Origin: Lachnospiraceae bacterium
GTDB lineage: Bacteria > Bacillota_A > Clostridia > Lachnospirales > Lachnospiraceae
Direction of reading: 5' to 3'
DNA length: 14,772 bases
Assembly (NCBI GenBank): GCA_017437705.1
Contig: JAFRYJ010000114.1
Location: 1-14,772 of the forward strand
The position numbers were made by a program, and so were the translations under genes. A model generated the notes under the pieces. It did no database searches and had not been told where the DNA came from. It worked only from the letters and a program-made list of their open reading frames with translations. This document shows, piece after piece, positions 13,531 through 14,772 of this stretch (positions are counted from its first letter, which is position 1; each line of letters begins with the position of its first letter).

Positions 13531-14612
13531 GGATATTTCAGCTTTTGACCACGGCAAAGCACGGTGATGCCGTAGGCAATCACGCCTTTGCTCTCAACGA
13601 CATCCTGAAGGAAGCCGGGTACGAGACAGGCATTTTCGCCGAGCATATAGCCGCCAACGTAAAAAAGACGGAGGTGCTGTCCTGGGAGAGGATGCCGGCG
13701 CTTACGCCGGAGGACATCATCATCTATCACATGTCCACCGGAAGCCGCCTCAACAGAAGGTTCATAAAATTCAACTGCCGGAAGGTGATGGACTATCACA
13801 ACATCACACCGGCGGAGTTTTTTGAGGGCTTCGACGATACATCACGAATGCTCTGCAGGCAGGGACGGCGCGAGCTTCAGGCCATGGCGGGGAAGGTGGA
13901 CTACTGCCTGGCGGATTCGGAGTACAACCGTCAGGAGCTTCTCGATATGGGCTTCGACTGTGACGTCGACGTGCTGCCCATAGTCATTCCCTTTGAAGAT
14001 TACGAAAGGGAGCCGGATGCGGATATCATTAACAAGTACAGCGACGGCAGAACGAACGTGCTCTTTGTGGGAAGGCTGGCGCCGAACAAGTGCCAGGAGG
14101 ACATCATAAGGGCCTTTGCCTGCTACAAGAAATATTACGACAGCGGAGCACGGCTCATACTCATCGGCTCCTGCGAGGAGAAGAGCATTTATCTAAGCAT
14201 GCTCAGGGACTATGTGAACGAAGCCGGCGCTGAAGACGTGGAGTTCCTTTCGGAGCTCCGGTTCCCGGAGATCCTGGCCTTTTACAGGACGGCATCACTG
14301 TTCCTGTGCATGAGCGAGCACGAGGGCTTCTGCGTGCCCCTGCTGGAGGCCATGGCCTTCAAAGTGCCGGTGATAACATACGGAGCAGCCGCAGTTCCCG
14401 GGACCATGGGTGGGAGCGGCATCGTGCTCGGGAAGAAGGATCCCCTTGTTACGGCCGGCATCATGGACCGGGTGATGAAGGATGACATGCTCCGCGCACA
14501 GATCATCGAGGGCCAGGACAGAAGGCTTAAAGACTTTTCATACGAAAATACGAGGGAGCGTTTCCTCACACTTATAAAGGCATTTGCAGAGAAAGGCGAA
14601 AGCACCAGATGA
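13527..14612 (+). CDS. Glycosyltransferase, family 4 (GT-B fold)
   Basis: A 361-residue retaining GT-B glycosyltransferase, normal GT4 length. The N-terminal acceptor domain starts with IFQLLTTAKHGDAVGNHAFAL, a glycine-containing loop. The nucleotide-sugar domain begins NVLFVGRLAPNK (177-188) and contains the E-x7-E motif EHEGFCVPLLEAM with Glu266 and Glu274, followed by PVITYGAAAVP. There is no membrane segment; it probably acts at the cytoplasmic face. The sugar donor and acceptor are unknown. It overlaps the coiled-coil gene upstream and the lipid-kinase-like gene downstream, each by ATGA, which suggests envelope glycan or glycolipid synthesis. Confidence 0.92.
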   Translation: MRIFQLLTTAKHGDAVGNHAFALNDILKEAGYETGIFAEHIAANVKKTEVLSWERMPALTPEDIIIYHMSTGSRLNRRFIKFNCRKVMDYHNITPAEFFEGFDDTSRMLCRQGRRELQAMAGKVDYCLADSEYNRQELLDMGFDCDVDVLPIVIPFEDYEREPDADIINKYSDGRTNVLFVGRLAPNKCQEDIIRAFACYKKYYDSGARLILIGSCEEKSIYLSMLRDYVNEAGAEDVEFLSELRFPEILAFYRTASLFLCMSEHEGFCVPLLEAMAFKVPVITYGAAAVPGTMGGSGIVLGKKDPLVTAGIMDRVMKDDMLRAQIIEGQDRRLKDFSYENTRERFLTLIKAFAEKGESTR

Positions 14613-14772
14613 AAAAAATGTTATTTATCGTAAATAAGGTATCGGGCAAGGGAGCGATACAGCCGAAGCTCTGCGAGGTCATCGATATCTTCATGAAGGG
14701 CGGCTATGATGTCACCGTCCATATCACCCAGGACAAGCTGGACGGTCTGGAAACGGCGAAGGCACGGGCCGG
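14609..14772 (+). CDS. Diacylglycerol/lipid kinase family protein (5' part only)
   Basis: The first 54 codons before the right edge. MKKMLFIVNKVSGKG is the start of the diacylglycerol-kinase catalytic domain (DagK/YegS/LCB5 family), where the usual NPxSG motif appears here as NKVSGKG. YDVTVHITQ fits the following strand. Members phosphorylate diacylglycerol or related lipids with ATP, recycling lipid from teichoic acid and glycolipid turnover. The ATG at 14609 overlaps the glycosyltransferase stop (ATGA); an internal ATG at 14618 is an alternative start. No stop occurs before the edge. Confidence 0.82.
   Translation, partial: MKKMLFIVNKVSGKGAIQPKLCEVIDIFMKGGYDVTVHITQDKLDGLETAKARA

Noticed and set aside
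13077..13799. A 240-residue minus-strand open frame
   Set aside because: It is antisense to two overlapping plus-strand genes with good ribosome binding sites and would begin inside the glycosyltransferase.
1..14772. CRISPR array, phage defence cluster, integrase, transposase, tRNA or rRNA
   Set aside because: None of the expected repeats, motifs or gene products were seen on either strand; the toxin-antitoxin pair is the only addiction or defence-like element.

Overview
The window looks like chromosome from a low-GC-lineage Firmicute of the class Clostridia, plausibly a Lachnospiraceae-type anaerobe. The reasons are the gdpP-rplI-dnaB gene order typical of Firmicutes, strong AGGAGG ribosome binding sites, heavy use of AGG for arginine, a clostridial-type single-cluster ferredoxin and a preQ1-I riboswitch. 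The family-level placement is inference. Most of the window is ordinary core genome. Three stretches look accessory or variable: 1-1582 (dehydrogenase and AraC regulator), 11161-11760 (toxin-antitoxin module) and 13108 to the right edge (glycosyltransferase/lipid kinase operon).

Left part (1-4022). A zinc-dependent polyol/alcohol dehydrogenase running off the left edge is divergent from an AraC-family regulator. The 186-bp gap between them carries repeated TTGC/T-rich motifs that may be regulator sites. AraC converges on a minus-strand group: a DJ-1/PfpI protein, a MATE efflux transporter and a small unrecognised protein.

Centre (4070-9827). Two divergent promoters separate the DJ-1 gene from a long plus-strand operon: GdpP-type cyclic-di-AMP phosphodiesterase, ribosomal protein L9, replicative helicase DnaB, a PflX-like radical SAM protein and a membrane-anchored lipid-facing or extracytoplasmic protein of unknown function. 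Junctions are tight (two TAATG stop/start overlaps and a 1-base gap), and a clear hairpin terminator follows. Next come a zinc-ribbon membrane protein that shares its C-terminal domain with the last operon gene, and a monocistronic 4Fe-4S ferredoxin with its own promoter and a 13-bp terminator.

Right part (11161-14772). A YoeB-type toxin with a RelB/DinJ-type antitoxin has its own promoter and a probable operator. The minus-strand queT-queF operon (queuosine-precursor transporter plus preQ0 reductase) sits behind a recognisable preQ1-I riboswitch. Its promoter appears to share a palindromic -35 hexamer with a divergent plus-strand promoter. That second promoter drives a small coiled-coil protein, a GT4 glycosyltransferase and a diacylglycerol-kinase-like gene cut by the right edge; together these suggest surface glycan or glycolipid work.

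No CRISPR array, rRNA, tRNA, insertion sequence or prophage was seen. No wholly new multi-gene system is evident. The most distinctive items are the leader architecture of queT-queF, the two proteins sharing an unnamed C-terminal domain, and the small protein that heads the glycosyltransferase operon.
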